Below the pieces are notes generated by a model. That model was not told the DNA's origin. It made no database searches and saw only the letters and a list, made by a program, of their open reading frames with translations. A program made the position numbers and the translations under genes. 64,000 bases of DNA, taken from NCBI RefSeq assembly GCF_007830235.1, contig NZ_VLKI01000002.1:62001-126000 (forward strand), read 5' to 3'. Source of the stretch: Cytobacillus oceanisediminis. GTDB lineage: Bacteria; Bacillota; Bacilli; Bacillales; Cytobacillaceae. Each line of letters begins with the position of its first letter. Position 1 is the stretch's first letter. Shown here piece after piece: positions 26,554-35,641 of this stretch.

Positions 26554-27768
26554 ATGATCGAAAAGCTTTTTGAAAGATTACAAGAAATCTATCCGGAAAT
26601 GGTCAGCTTTAGGAGGGATCTCCACATGTATCCGGAGCTTTCCCACCATGAAGTAAATACACCAGAAAAAGTAGCAGCCTACCTGGAGGGCTTGGGGCTC
26701 GAGGTAAGGAGAAATGTCGGCGGCCGAGGGGTAACCGGTTTATTGAAAGGCGGCAAGCCTGGTAAAACCGTTGCTTTGCGTGCCGACTTTGATGCCTTGC
26801 CAATCCAGGAGGAAAATGAAGCAGAGTATAAATCCCGCATATCGGGGGTTATGCATGCCTGCGGACATGACATCCATACAGCCGCCCTTCTTGGAGTAGC
26901 GAAAACATTATCCGAGGTCAGAGATGAAATAGAAGGAAATGTCCTTTTTATTCATCAATTTGCAGAAGAAGTAATCCCAGGAGGGGCAAAGTCCATGATT
27001 GAGGACGGTTGTCTTGATGGTGCAGATGTCATCTATGGCGCCCATGTCTGGTCAACGAATCCTGCGGGCACTGTTGGTGTTCGGGAAGGGGATGCCATGG
27101 CAGCAGGCGATACATTTGAGATTCATATTTTTGGCAAGGGTGGACATGCTGCCACGCCACATTTGACTATAGATCCAATTACGGCTGGAAGCCAGCTGAT
27201 TTCAAATCTGCAGCAGGTAGTGGCAAGAAAAGTGGATCCTGTAAAAACAGCGGTCGTGTCTGTAGCAGCTTTTAACAGCGGTACAGGATTTAACGTCATC
27301 CCTGACAAGGCCAGAATCACTGGTACGGTCCGGACCTTTGATGAAGATGTCCGCAGCATGATTGAAAGCTTGATAGGGGAAATTGCCCATTCTACCTGTA
27401 AAGCAGTTGGAGCAACAGCCCAGTATGAATATGTGAGAGGTTATCCCGCTGTGAAAAATCATCCGGGTGAAACGAAGCGAATTGAAAAGCTGGCCATAGA
27501 ACTTTTCGGTAAAGAGAATGTCATTCAAATGCCCGCACAAATGGGGATGGAGGATTTTGCTTATTACCTGCAGGAGGTTCCGGGCACGTTCTTCTTTGTA
27601 GGGGGAAATTCAGAAAAGATAGAGGAATTTCCGCATCACCATCCCCGTTTTGATGTAGATGAACGTTCAATGATTGATATTGGCAAGGTATTTATTTCAG
27701 CTGTATTCAATTATCTTTCTAGTGAAACGGCTGTGGAAAATATGGCTGCTGAAGTTCAGTCCAATTAA
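26554..27768 (+). CDS. M20 family N-acyl amino acid amidohydrolase
   Basis: This 404-residue M20D aminoacylase/IAA-amino acid hydrolase type enzyme splits N-acyl amino acids such as hippurate or N-acetyl compounds. Metal ligands are C103 and H105 in MHACGHD, E138-E139 in FAEEV, H164 in GAHVW, and a C-terminal histidine in the HHHPRFD region. Length and domain order are normal. An AGGAGAG site precedes ATG 26554. It follows the carbamoylase-like gene by 84 bp with no terminator, so both are probably read from the sigma-54 promoter. The next gene is separated by a repeat element. Confidence 0.88.
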   Translation: MIEKLFERLQEIYPEMVSFRRDLHMYPELSHHEVNTPEKVAAYLEGLGLEVRRNVGGRGVTGLLKGGKPGKTVALRADFDALPIQEENEAEYKSRISGVMHACGHDIHTAALLGVAKTLSEVRDEIEGNVLFIHQFAEEVIPGGAKSMIEDGCLDGADVIYGAHVWSTNPAGTVGVREGDAMAAGDTFEIHIFGKGGHAATPHLTIDPITAGSQLISNLQQVVARKVDPVKTAVVSVAAFNSGTGFNVIPDKARITGTVRTFDEDVRSMIESLIGEIAHSTCKAVGATAQYEYVRGYPAVKNHPGETKRIEKLAIELFGKENVIQMPAQMGMEDFAYYLQEVPGTFFFVGGNSEKIEEFPHHHPRFDVDERSMIDIGKVFISAVFNYLSSETAVENMAAEVQSN

Positions 27769-27793
27769 AACAATGGCTCTGTTAAATTTGCCT

Positions 27794-27983
27794 GTTGATT
27801 TCCGCTGCAGGCACTCAGCGAACCCGCGGCGGTCCGGGAGCCTCCTCGGTGCGTTCGCACCTGCGGGGTCTCCCGTTGACACGCTTCTCCCGCAGGACTT
27901 TGAATAAGCTTCCTTGTATTAACACCGCACGAAGGAAATGCGAATGCATTTTCGAGGATCTCGTACCTTCTGCTCCAATCAAC
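27794..27983 (-). repeat. MITE-like intergenic repeat, copy B (inverted)
   Basis: This 190-bp element is bounded by GTTGATT and AATCAAC and is the reverse complement of copy A at 1366-1549 with many scattered differences. Shared landmarks are GATCCTCGAAAATGC, CCTTCGTGCGGTGTT and GCGGGTTCGCTGAGTGC. It lies between two genes probably read from one promoter and leaves both intact. Confidence 0.75.
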
Positions 27984-28041
27984 AGGGTGCTAAGTCAACA
28001 AAAAGCTTTAACATAGCCAAAACAATAGGAGGTTTATAAGT

Positions 28042-28749
28042 ATGGATGAGGTTTTAAGGTTTGCCAATAGTGCACCGGTATGGATTTTCGCCAGCATTGT
28101 TGTGGCGATTGTCATCTTTCAAGCAGTTGTTTTTATCAGAATTGCTACCCAAACGGCACCGAATATCGGAATGACGAAGGATGAAACCAAAAGAGCTTTG
28201 AGAACAGGATTCATCAGCAGTTTAGGGCCCTCATTCGGCATTGCGATCGTTATTATTTCTCTTATTGCCGTTCTCGGAGGTCCGTTTACCTTGATGAGGA
28301 TCGGGATCATCGGCTCTGCTGCAACCGAATTGACCGCAGCAGGGATCGGTGCCAATGCCTACGGGGTTGACTTAAATTCCCCTGATTTTGGCTTAAAGGC
28401 ATTTACAACCGTCGTTTGGACCATGTGTCTTGGCGGGACAGGCTGGCTGATTTTCACCGCTCTGGCTACAAAGTCGCTTGGGAAAGTGGAAAAGAAAATT
28501 GTCAGTAAAAATGCCAAAATGATGACGATTGTTTCGACAGCCGCGATGCTGGGTGCATTTGCTTATCTTGCCAGCCAGCAAATGGTGAAAGGGTATAGTG
28601 AATCCGTTGCAGCGATTGTTGCAGGATTATCGATGATGTTCATTCTATCATTTGCAAGAAAACGGGAAATCCGGTGGCTTCAGGAATGGGCACTTGGAAT
28701 CTCTCTCGTGATTGCTCTGACCGTTAGCTATTTGACTACACTCATATAA
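28042..28749 (+). CDS. DUF5058 family membrane protein
   Basis: This 235-residue integral membrane protein has about six hydrophobic segments and matches DUF5058 by length and by stretches such as SAPVWIFASIVVAIVIFQA and TELTAAGIGANAYG. The start follows AGGAGG. It is closely followed by a second membrane protein (15 bp gap), and together they are probably two subunits of an uncharacterised transporter for the substrate of the adjacent M20 hydrolases. This pairing is typical of the family as I know it, but no transport activity has been shown to my knowledge. Confidence 0.8.
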   Translation: MDEVLRFANSAPVWIFASIVVAIVIFQAVVFIRIATQTAPNIGMTKDETKRALRTGFISSLGPSFGIAIVIISLIAVLGGPFTLMRIGIIGSAATELTAAGIGANAYGVDLNSPDFGLKAFTTVVWTMCLGGTGWLIFTALATKSLGKVEKKIVSKNAKMMTIVSTAAMLGAFAYLASQQMVKGYSESVAAIVAGLSMMFILSFARKREIRWLQEWALGISLVIALTVSYLTTLI

Positions 28750-28764
28750 GAAAGGGGATGTATC

Positions 28765-29478
28765 ATGACTGTACCGACTAAAGCTGGAGTGACGGAAGTA
28801 AATATCGAGGTGAAACAATCCGCTATGGGCATGCAGGGATTCCATAGCAAAGCCGATTTTTGGGGGCAATCAACCCTATGGATGCTGATCGTTATGTCGT
28901 TTGTGCCGCCCATCTATTTTTCATTTATATTAGGCTATCATCCAGGCTGGGGAGCCATTATTGGCGGACTCATCGGGTATGCGGCTTTTATTGGGATTAT
29001 GTGGTTCCTTGAGCCAATCACCTATTACCCGGTCCTGGGGAAGTCCGGAACCTATATTGCGTTTCTGACCGGGAACATCGCCAATATGTGCATGCCTTGT
29101 TCAGCTGCGGCTCAAGAGTCAGTAGGAGCTGACCCGGGTACGAAAAAAGCAGAGATTGCAGGCACGCTCGGAATTGCTGTAGCCTCTTTGACGAATATTG
29201 TTGTGGTTATCGCTGTGGTACTTAGCGGTTCTTACATCCTAACCATTATCCCGCAATCTGTGCAAAATGCGCTTCAATTTATTCTTCCTGCCATTTACGG
29301 AGGCGTGCTGGGCCAGTTTGCCCTTAAAAAGCCTTTGTATGGTTTAGTTGCCTTTGTAATTGGTATGGCTGTATTGTTCGCGCCTATTTTTAGCTTAATA
29401 AAGATTGTGTTGTGTGTAGCCATTACCATTGCCGTTGTTCTTTTTCTTGAAAAGTCGAAAGGCAGTGTGTCTGAATAA
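28765..29478 (+). CDS. Membrane protein paired with DUF5058 (putative transporter subunit)
   Basis: This 237-residue protein has a short soluble N-terminus and about six to seven membrane segments (for example SFVPPIYFSFILGY, TYIAFLTGNIANMCMPCSAAAQ, IVVVIAVVLSGSYI). The motif NIANMCMPCSAAAQESVGADPGT looks like a conserved loop and contains two cysteines. AAGGGGATG precedes the ATG. It is 15 bp behind the DUF5058 gene and ahead of a terminator, so the pair ends the first part of the operon. I do not recognise a named family. A secondary transporter half is the most likely role. Confidence 0.65.
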   Translation: MTVPTKAGVTEVNIEVKQSAMGMQGFHSKADFWGQSTLWMLIVMSFVPPIYFSFILGYHPGWGAIIGGLIGYAAFIGIMWFLEPITYYPVLGKSGTYIAFLTGNIANMCMPCSAAAQESVGADPGTKKAEIAGTLGIAVASLTNIVVVIAVVLSGSYILTIIPQSVQNALQFILPAIYGGVLGQFALKKPLYGLVAFVIGMAVLFAPIFSLIKIVLCVAITIAVVLFLEKSKGSVSE

Positions 29479-29510
29479 AAGAGACTACTGGAAAAATACT
29501 CGCAAACTAA

Positions 29511-29550
29511 TTCCCCTTCAGCTTAGAGAAAGATTGGAGGGGGATTTTTT
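29511..29550 (+). terminator. Terminator after the DUF5058 pair
   Basis: TTCCCCTTCA pairs with TGGAGGGGGA (with G-T pairs) and is followed by six T. The amidase gene behind it is reached only by read-through or a separate start. Confidence 0.65.
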
Positions 29551-29586
29551 AGTGGGAAAATAAAATTGCTGGGGAGCTGTTGTGAA

Positions 29587-31017
29587 ATGGATAAAGACAT
29601 TTGCTTTTCTTCTGCCCAAAATCTTGCCAAGGCTATCCATGAACGTGAATTATCCGTTCGTGAGGTAATGGAAGCACACATCAAACAAATTAAACGGGTG
29701 AACTCGCAGGTAAATGCGATTGTTTCCCTTAATGAGGAAGTGGCTTTAAAGGAAGCTGCAAAAGCGGATGAGGCGCTGGAAGCTGGCAAACCGGTTGGGC
29801 CTTTTCATGGTCTTCCGATTGCCATAAAGGATACTCATAATGCCATCGGCTTTCCTGCCACAAGCGGTTCGCTGGCGCTTCGCGACCATTATCCGAGTGA
29901 GGATGACCTGATCGTCGAAAGACTGCGCAGTGCTGGAGCCATTGTCATTGGTAAAACAAACGTTCCGGAATTTGCGGCAGGGGCCCATACCTTTAATGAG
30001 GTTTTTGGCGCTACACGAAATCCTTACGACCTAGGCAAAACAGCGGGCGGAAGCAGCGGGGGAGCAGCTGCAGCCGTGACATGCGGCATGATCCCCTTTG
30101 CGGATGGAAGCGATATGGGAGGTTCCTTGCGCTATCCTGCCTGCTTTAATAACGTGGTTGGGCTGAGAACGTCTCCCGGCCGCATCCCGCTTCCGAAAGC
30201 GGCCCTCTATTCTCCTCTTGGGGTTCAGGGTCCAATTGCACGGAGTGTGGATGATGCCTTTTTCATGATGTCCGTGATTTCCGGTCCTGACAATCGGTCA
30301 CCGCTTTCGATTGAGGAACCCGGTGAAAAGTTTCTTGAGCCGGTTCAGCCTGATTTAAAGGGGCTCCGGATCGCATATTCCACTGACTTTGGAGGCATCC
30401 TTCCGGTTGAGCCGGAGGTAAGAAGCAACCTTGAGGAACAGGTGAAGGTCTTCCAGGACTTGGGGTGTCAGGTGGAAGAAGCGTGCCCGGATTTGCATGA
30501 AGCGGAGGAAGTGTTCCAGGTGCTCCGTGCATGGGAGTTCGAACTTTCCTATTCCGAAATCTTTAACCGATTCCGTGAGTTAATAAAGCCGAGTGTCATT
30601 TGGAATATCGAAAAGGGCAGAAACCTGAGTGGTCCGGATATCGGCCGTGCTGAGAGGCTCCGCACGCTTCTTTACAATCGCATGCGTGCGTTCTTTACCC
30701 AATATGACGCACTCATTCTCCCGGTAACCCAGGTTGCCGCCTTTGATGTAAACCTTGAATACCCTGTGCAGATCAGCGGAGTGAAAATGGAGAACTACAT
30801 TGATTGGATGCGCTCCTGCTACTATATTTCTGCTGTTGGCAATCCATCCCTCTCGATTCCAAGCGGCTTTACTTCAGGCGGAACCCCGCTTGGCCTCCAA
30901 ATCGTCGGACCGCATCGGGCAGACTTCGAAGTTCTAAAAATCGGCCGTGCATTCGAACACGCAACAGGGTATGGAAAGATGCGTCCCGAAATAGCATTGG
31001 GGGAGAAAATAAATTAA
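29587..31017 (+). CDS. Amidase (amidase signature family)
   Basis: This 476-residue cytosolic hydrolase of the amidase signature family splits carboxamides to acid and ammonia. The Ser-cisSer-Lys triad is visible: K81 in AIKDTHN, S156 in AGGSSGG and S180 in GSDMGGSLR. The start at ATG 29587 has GGGGAG upstream; an in-frame TTG at 29566 precedes that site. It lies just behind the DUF5058 pair across a terminator and may extend the same amide pathway. The substrate is unknown, and its stop codon is followed at once by a GGTACC repeat. Confidence 0.88.
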   Translation: MDKDICFSSAQNLAKAIHERELSVREVMEAHIKQIKRVNSQVNAIVSLNEEVALKEAAKADEALEAGKPVGPFHGLPIAIKDTHNAIGFPATSGSLALRDHYPSEDDLIVERLRSAGAIVIGKTNVPEFAAGAHTFNEVFGATRNPYDLGKTAGGSSGGAAAAVTCGMIPFADGSDMGGSLRYPACFNNVVGLRTSPGRIPLPKAALYSPLGVQGPIARSVDDAFFMMSVISGPDNRSPLSIEEPGEKFLEPVQPDLKGLRIAYSTDFGGILPVEPEVRSNLEEQVKVFQDLGCQVEEACPDLHEAEEVFQVLRAWEFELSYSEIFNRFRELIKPSVIWNIEKGRNLSGPDIGRAERLRTLLYNRMRAFFTQYDALILPVTQVAAFDVNLEYPVQISGVKMENYIDWMRSCYYISAVGNPSLSIPSGFTSGGTPLGLQIVGPHRADFEVLKIGRAFEHATGYGKMRPEIALGEKIN

Positions 31018-31052
31018 GGTACCAGGTACCACCCGCATTTTCTTGTTTCACA
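31018..31052 (+). repeat. GGTACCAGGTACC stop-codon-proximal repeat, copy 2
   Basis: It starts on the base after the amidase stop codon. GGTACCAGGTACCACCCG is followed by CATTTTCTTGTTTCACA, matching copy 1 at 6283 in 34 of 35 positions. Confidence 0.75.
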
Positions 31053-31098
31053 GATCTTAAAGAAGTTGCCATCGGTGATTTGGCTATAAGCATAAAAG

Positions 31099-31137
31099 CA
31101 GAGTTATTGTCTTCGGGCGACTGACTCTGTTTTTTTG
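31099..31137 (+). terminator. Terminator after the amidase gene
   Basis: CAGAGT pairs with ACTCTG around an inner GTC/GAC stem and is followed by seven T. Confidence 0.7.
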
Positions 31138-31408
31138 ATTTAGGAAAGAACCTCTCGCTTACTCATTTGCTGTTTAACTTTGTAGAACAAAATCTTTTCC
31201 TGGGAAATTTGAGAAGAACATGTCGATTTCCCCCTCGTTAAGGTTCCTGATTCCATCCTTCTAAAGGACTATACCCCGATAATTCAACTGATTCTTCTTA
31301 CTTATTTTCCCGTTTTATAAAGGTAGTATTGTGTAAAAGGTAGAATAATCCACATTGTATCCAATATTCAATCTATTTTAAATAGTCAGATTAGTCAGGA
31401 GGGAATGT

Positions 31409-32776
31409 ATGAAGAAAAAATCATTGCTTGCAGGAAGCCTTGCATTTTTTTTAGCAGGGGCACCACTTGTGTCTGCGCACGATGAGCTGTCTGATGAAGG
31501 GGATGGCAAGTGGCAGGATGTTGAAGGGTATGGGCAAGTGAATCCCATTACAGTCATTGAAGGCGGTAAAAATGTTGAGAATCTGAAGGAAGTAGCAGCT
31601 GTTCCATGGGCCGGGCTAGACGGGGTGAATAACCGGACAGCCGATGTATACGCTCATAAAGGATTTGCCTATGTGGCGACAAAAGCACAAAACTCAACAG
31701 GGGTTAGGGTTTTTGATATGAAGGATCCGTCCAGCCCGGTTGAAGTCTCTGCATTTGCGGATGATCGACCTGGAACCTGGCAGGAAAAGGTCGTAGTCAA
31801 ATCAGTAAGTACACCTTATTTTAAAGGGGATCTTGCAGCGGTGTCCGTTCAGCAATGGAGCCGGAATACGGTTGGGGGAGGAACCGTTTTATATGATGTT
31901 TCCGACCCGTTATCTCCAAAGAAGCTGGGCTTCTGGGAGCTGCCGGAATCCGTAACGGGAACCCATGAGCTTTATTTGACAACTCAAGGAAACAGAACCC
32001 TGCTGCTGACGGCTAACTCGAATGCTAATTACTATTCGCAGGGCGAAGTGCAGGATTTTGTGATTCTGGATGTCACTGATCCAGCGAAACCGACTCCGGT
32101 ATTTGAATGGGATCCTTCTGAACTTGAATCCACTTATAGCGGAGCATACTTTAAAGACCGTGATGGTGTGAATAGAAGGGCGTTCGCACACAGTGTGATG
32201 ACAGATGTGACCGGGAACTATGCCTATGTTTCATTTTGGGATATGGGAACATTGATTTTTGATATTTCCTCGCCTGAAAATGCCGAGCTTATCGGCAGGA
32301 CAAGCTTTGAGCGGAATGTTCAGGGGGCTGCGCATTCTGTTGCACTTGCCAAGGGCGGCACAGTGTTAATAGAGAATAGAGAGGTATTCAATCCAGATCC
32401 TAGTGACCCAGGGTTTGAAAGAGGATGGGGCTATGTCCGCATGTATGATATTAAGGACAAGAGCAATCCTGTGCTGATTGGGGACTACCGATCCTTTAAT
32501 TCAGCGACACAAATAAAAGCAGGTGAAAGGGCAGCCGGGCGCTATACCGTTCATGACCCGAAAGTGGTAGGCAATACCCTTTATCTATCCCATTACTCAG
32601 ATGGTGTTCGAATGGTGGATATTACTGATCCTTCAAAACCGGTGGAAATCGGATCTTATGTTCCTAAAAATGCAGATATTTGGGGAGTATTTATTGACCG
32701 CAACTACATTCTCGCTTCCGATATGCAATCAGGCCTGAAGGTTGTCCAGAAAAATAATGGCGGGACGGCGGAATAA
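31409..32776 (+). CDS. Secreted LVIVD-repeat beta-propeller protein
   Basis: This 455-residue protein has a signal peptide (1-23, ending LVSA). The rest is a run of short strands with repeated signatures of the LVIVD type: GVRVFDMKDPSSPVEV, GTVLYDVSDPLSPKKL, DFVILDVTDPAKPTPV, GTLIFDISSPENAELI, YVRMYDIKDKSNPVLI and GVRMVDITDPSKPVEI (each listed separately). Six or seven such blades predict a beta-propeller exposed at the cell surface or released. An AGGAGGG site precedes ATG 31409. No catalytic residue is evident, and binding of a ligand or partner protein is the likely role. It stands alone. Confidence 0.8.
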   Translation: MKKKSLLAGSLAFFLAGAPLVSAHDELSDEGDGKWQDVEGYGQVNPITVIEGGKNVENLKEVAAVPWAGLDGVNNRTADVYAHKGFAYVATKAQNSTGVRVFDMKDPSSPVEVSAFADDRPGTWQEKVVVKSVSTPYFKGDLAAVSVQQWSRNTVGGGTVLYDVSDPLSPKKLGFWELPESVTGTHELYLTTQGNRTLLLTANSNANYYSQGEVQDFVILDVTDPAKPTPVFEWDPSELESTYSGAYFKDRDGVNRRAFAHSVMTDVTGNYAYVSFWDMGTLIFDISSPENAELIGRTSFERNVQGAAHSVALAKGGTVLIENREVFNPDPSDPGFERGWGYVRMYDIKDKSNPVLIGDYRSFNSATQIKAGERAAGRYTVHDPKVVGNTLYLSHYSDGVRMVDITDPSKPVEIGSYVPKNADIWGVFIDRNYILASDMQSGLKVVQKNNGGTAE

Positions 32777-32894
32777 AGGGAGTCTTTTAGATGGGCTTCG
32801 ATTCGCTTTTTACTAATAAAGGCTTTGTTGATAAAATCGCAGTTCGAATCGTATATTCACCGTGCGAATGCTGAAAAATTGATGCGACGCGAAG

Positions 32895-33018
32895 TGACCG
32901 ATATATTGGAAATCTGACCGATAAAATCGAAAACTGACCGATATATTGAAAAAGTGACCGAAAAAATGAAAATCTGACCGATAAACCTGAGATTGTGACC
33001 GATATACCCGAACTAATC
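32895..33018. repeat. Tandem array of 20-nt TGACCGATA units
   Basis: Six degenerate units begin with TGACCGA at 32895, 32915, 32935, 32955, 32975 and 32996, spaced 20, 20, 20, 20 and 21 nt. Most continue as TATATT or TAAAAT. There are no spacers, so it is not a CRISPR array. One inverted unit appears again at the window end (63987-64000). Confidence 0.75.
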
Positions 33019-33174
33019 AAAAGGAAACACCTGTTCAAGCTGGAAATTCCTATGGAATAGAGAATTTTATCCCGAATGGAATAAGAGCAGGATAGATTTT
33101 TTAAAAAAATATCAATTATTACTAGTATTGCAGTGAAATATGCGGAGCGAAAAATCGTTTTAGGAGGCCTATAC

Positions 33175-34059
33175 ATGTTTAGAAGAAAAACAATGTTTAT
33201 ATTTGTTTTATTGTTGGCCATGTTGATCCCCAGTCTTTCTCTCGCGGATAATATCACACCGCCAAAGTCGAGCAACAGCCAAATCATTCACCAAAGCTTT
33301 AGTTCAGAAACGCTGGGCCGCGACTATAATTACAACATTTACTTGCCGACCGATTATAAAACTTCCGGCGAGGAATATCCTGTTCTTTACCTTTTGCATG
33401 GTTCTGGCGGGAATGAACATAATTGGGTTGATAGCGGCAATGTAAAAGAAACTGCTGATAAGATGATCGCACAGGGGGTTATCCCTCCATCCATTATTGT
33501 TATGCCAGCCAGCAAAAGCTGGTGGGTTAATGGTTATAATGAAGCAGCTGAAACAGCATTCATGAATGACTTGATCCCCCATATTGATGAAACCTGGAGA
33601 ACGATTGAGGAAAAAGAAGGACGCTTAGTAGCAGGTTTGTCTGCTGGAGGGTATGGAACCGTTAACTTTATTTTAAAATATCCAGAAATGTTTGCTGCAG
33701 GTGCAGCGTTAAGCCCTGCTGTTTATGTGCCGCAGCCGCCGAGCCATTCTTCAGGCAGAAGGCATGCTACTTATCAAAAGGATGGCCAATATGATCCTGA
33801 AAAGTGGACTGAATTGAACTACACACAATATATTGATGACTATAAGCAAAAAGGCATTAAGGTTCCTTTATACATTAACTCAGGGGATCATGATACTTTC
33901 GACATCGCCTACCATGCTGCAGTATTTTACCAGAACCTAAGAGAACACCAGCCGGATCTGGTTGAATTCAGAGTGGTGGATGGCGACCATGAATGGAAAG
34001 TATGGAGAGAATCCTTGCCTGAAGCGATGGAGTATATGTATCAATTTGTAGAAAAGTAA
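33175..34059 (+). CDS. Secreted alpha/beta-hydrolase esterase (esterase D/antigen 85 type)
   Basis: This 294-residue secreted hydrolase has a signal peptide (about 1-24, ending LSLADN). The serine nucleophile S156 is in GLSAGGYG, the oxyanion region is YLLHGSGGNEHNW at 72-84, and the acid and histidine are probably in SGDHDTFD and DGDHEWKVW. It fits the putative esterase family (PF00756), which includes feruloyl esterases, S-formylglutathione hydrolase and mycolyltransferases. ATG 33175 follows TAGGAGG; an in-frame ATG at 33133 lies before that site. It is a single gene. The substrate is unknown; a polysaccharide-linked ester is plausible. Confidence 0.85.
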   Translation: MFRRKTMFIFVLLLAMLIPSLSLADNITPPKSSNSQIIHQSFSSETLGRDYNYNIYLPTDYKTSGEEYPVLYLLHGSGGNEHNWVDSGNVKETADKMIAQGVIPPSIIVMPASKSWWVNGYNEAAETAFMNDLIPHIDETWRTIEEKEGRLVAGLSAGGYGTVNFILKYPEMFAAGAALSPAVYVPQPPSHSSGRRHATYQKDGQYDPEKWTELNYTQYIDDYKQKGIKVPLYINSGDHDTFDIAYHAAVFYQNLREHQPDLVEFRVVDGDHEWKVWRESLPEAMEYMYQFVEK

Positions 34060-34119
34060 GACATGGGGTGCTGATAGGGTCGGCACCTTTATTTCTGATC
34101 TCGATCCAATCATTTACAA

Positions 34120-34148
34120 TTGACACTCTCCTCTTTTTCTGAAATAAT
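34120..34148 (+). promoter_or_regulatory. SigA-type promoter of codBA
   Basis: TTGACA (34120-34125), a 17-bp spacer and AATAAT (34143-34148) precede the PyrR attenuator, placing the transcription start near 34155. Confidence 0.8.
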
Positions 34149-34175
34149 AGTAAACAATTAAATACTGGTACCTTT

Positions 34176-34305
34176 AATTCAGTCCCGTGAGGCTGACAAG
34201 GACAGCGGAATTTATGATAACCAATGGGCTAGGTGTATCCTGCCCAGGGGTTCTTCATGAGGAAAAAGGCTTCTTGTCGGAAAACGGCGAGAAGCCTTTT
34301 TCTTT
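34176..34305 (+). promoter_or_regulatory. PyrR-type attenuator in the codBA leader
   Basis: CAGTCCCGTGAGGCTGACAAGG at 34180-34201 (its parts are CAGTCC, GAGGCTG and CAAGG) matches the anti-antiterminator bound by PyrR with UMP or UTP in pyr operons of Bacillus. It is followed about 65 bases later by a strong terminator: GGCTTCTTGTCG pairs with CGGCGAGAAGCC (34268-34296), then TTTTTCTTTT. The gene behind it is a cytosine permease, a fitting target. High pyrimidine nucleotide should favour termination. Confidence 0.85.
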
Positions 34306-34372
34306 TCCACCGTCTATTAATATCGAAGAAATCCTTCGGTACCAGTTTCAAAAATTGATTGGAGGAATTGGT

Positions 34373-35641
34373 ATGAAAAAAGTAGATTTGGATTTTTCGT
34401 TAGAGGCGGTACCACAGGGGCATCGCAGCGGTTTTTGGAAAATGCTTGTGGTGATGCTCGGTCTGACTTTCTTCTCGGCAAGCATGTGGTCAGGCGGAAC
34501 ACTTGGAACAGGGTTAACGTTTATGCAATTTATCGGAATCGTCCTGGCAGGCAACTTAATCTTGGGGGCTTATACAGGAGCACTTGCTTATATTGCTGCA
34601 AAGACAGGTTTATCAACACACCTCTTAACGCGTTACGCTTTTGGTGAAAAAGGGTCGTATCTTTCTTCCTTCTTGCTGGCTGCCACACAGGTTGGCTGGT
34701 TTGGAGTAGGGGTAGCGATGTTTGCTCTACCGGTTCAAAAAGTAACAGGACTTGATGCGAATATGCTGATTTTAGTCGCAGGACTGTTAATGACAGCAAC
34801 AGCCTTCTTCGGAATGAAGGCACTGGCAATCCTAAGCTTTATCGCGGTACCGTTAATCACGATCCTGGGAAGCTTCTCAGTCTTTAAAGCAACAGAAACA
34901 GCAGGCGGGTTGGAAGGCTTAATGCAATATCAGCCGGCTGAAGCAATTGGGCTGGCAGCAGCATTAACAATCTGTGTCGGTTCTTTTATCAGCGCAGGTA
35001 CATTAACACCGGATTTTGCACGCTTTTCTAATACGAAACGTACAGCAGTGGTTTCAACAGTCATTGCCTTCTTTATCGGAAACTCAGTCATGTTCATCTT
35101 CGGAGCAATCGGTGCGATCGCAACAGGACAATCTGATATTTCAGAAGTGATGTTCATCCAAAAATTGATTCTTCCAGCGATTCTGGTTCTTGGCTTAAAC
35201 ATCTGGACAACGAACGATAACGCGCTATACGCATCTGGATTAGGTTTTGCCAGCATTTTGAAAATCTCAAAGAGCAAGGTTGTCATCTTCAACGGAATCG
35301 TCGGAACACTTGCAGCAATGTGGCTGTATAACAACTTCGTTGGCTTCCTGACAATCTTAGGGTCCACATTACCGTCAATCGGGGCAATCATTTTAGCAGA
35401 TTATTTCATCGTAAATCGCGGAAAATATAAGAAGTTTGCAGACATGAAGTTTAAGGCAGTCAATTGGGTAGCCATTCTTGCATGGGTAGCTGGTGTAGCC
35501 ATTGCGAATCTCGTGCCGGGGATTCCGCCGGTTAACGCGCTATTAGGTTCAGCTGTAACGTTTGTCCTGGTTTCAAAAGTGGTTGCTCAATTACAAGCTA
35601 AGAGTACAGTCAGAGAAGGTGAGTTAAGAAGTGATTATTAA
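34373..35641 (+). CDS. codB: Cytosine permease (NCS1 family)
   Basis: This 422-residue integral membrane protein with about 12 segments belongs to the NCS1 nucleobase-cation symporters, CodB branch, and imports cytosine. The N-terminal [16 protein letters not shown] and the segments [14 protein letters not shown] and [16 protein letters not shown] are family landmarks. The start is ATG 34373 behind GGAGGA. A much longer frame runs back to 34187, but that part is the PyrR attenuator. The stop codon overlaps the cytosine deaminase start by 11 bp, so the genes are translationally coupled. Confidence 0.92.
   Translation: MKKVDLDFSLEAVPQGHRSGFWKMLVVMLGLTFFSASMWSGGTLGTGLTFMQFIGIVLAGNLILGAYTGALAYIAAKTGLSTHLLTRYAFGEKGSYLSSFLLAATQVGWFGVGVAMFALPVQKVTGLDANMLILVAGLLMTATAFFGMKALAILSFIAVPLITILGSFSVFKATETAGGLEGLMQYQPAEAIGLAAALTICVGSFISAGTLTPDFARFSNTKRTAVVSTVIAFFIGNSVMFIFGAIGAIATGQSDISEVMFIQKLILPAILVLGLNIWTTNDNALYASGLGFASILKISKSKVVIFNGIVGTLAAMWLYNNFVGFLTILGSTLPSIGAIILADYFIVNRGKYKKFADMKFKAVNWVAILAWVAGVAIANLVPGIPPVNALLGSAVTFVLVSKVVAQLQAKSTVREGELRSDY

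Noticed and set aside
32895-33018. CRISPR array
   Set aside because: Units are 20 nt, degenerate and directly adjacent with no spacers, and no cas genes are present.
34187-34372. In-frame N-terminal extension of the cytosine permease by 62 residues
   Set aside because: This stretch is the PyrR attenuator with its terminator; GGAGGA stands directly before ATG 34373, where family homology begins.
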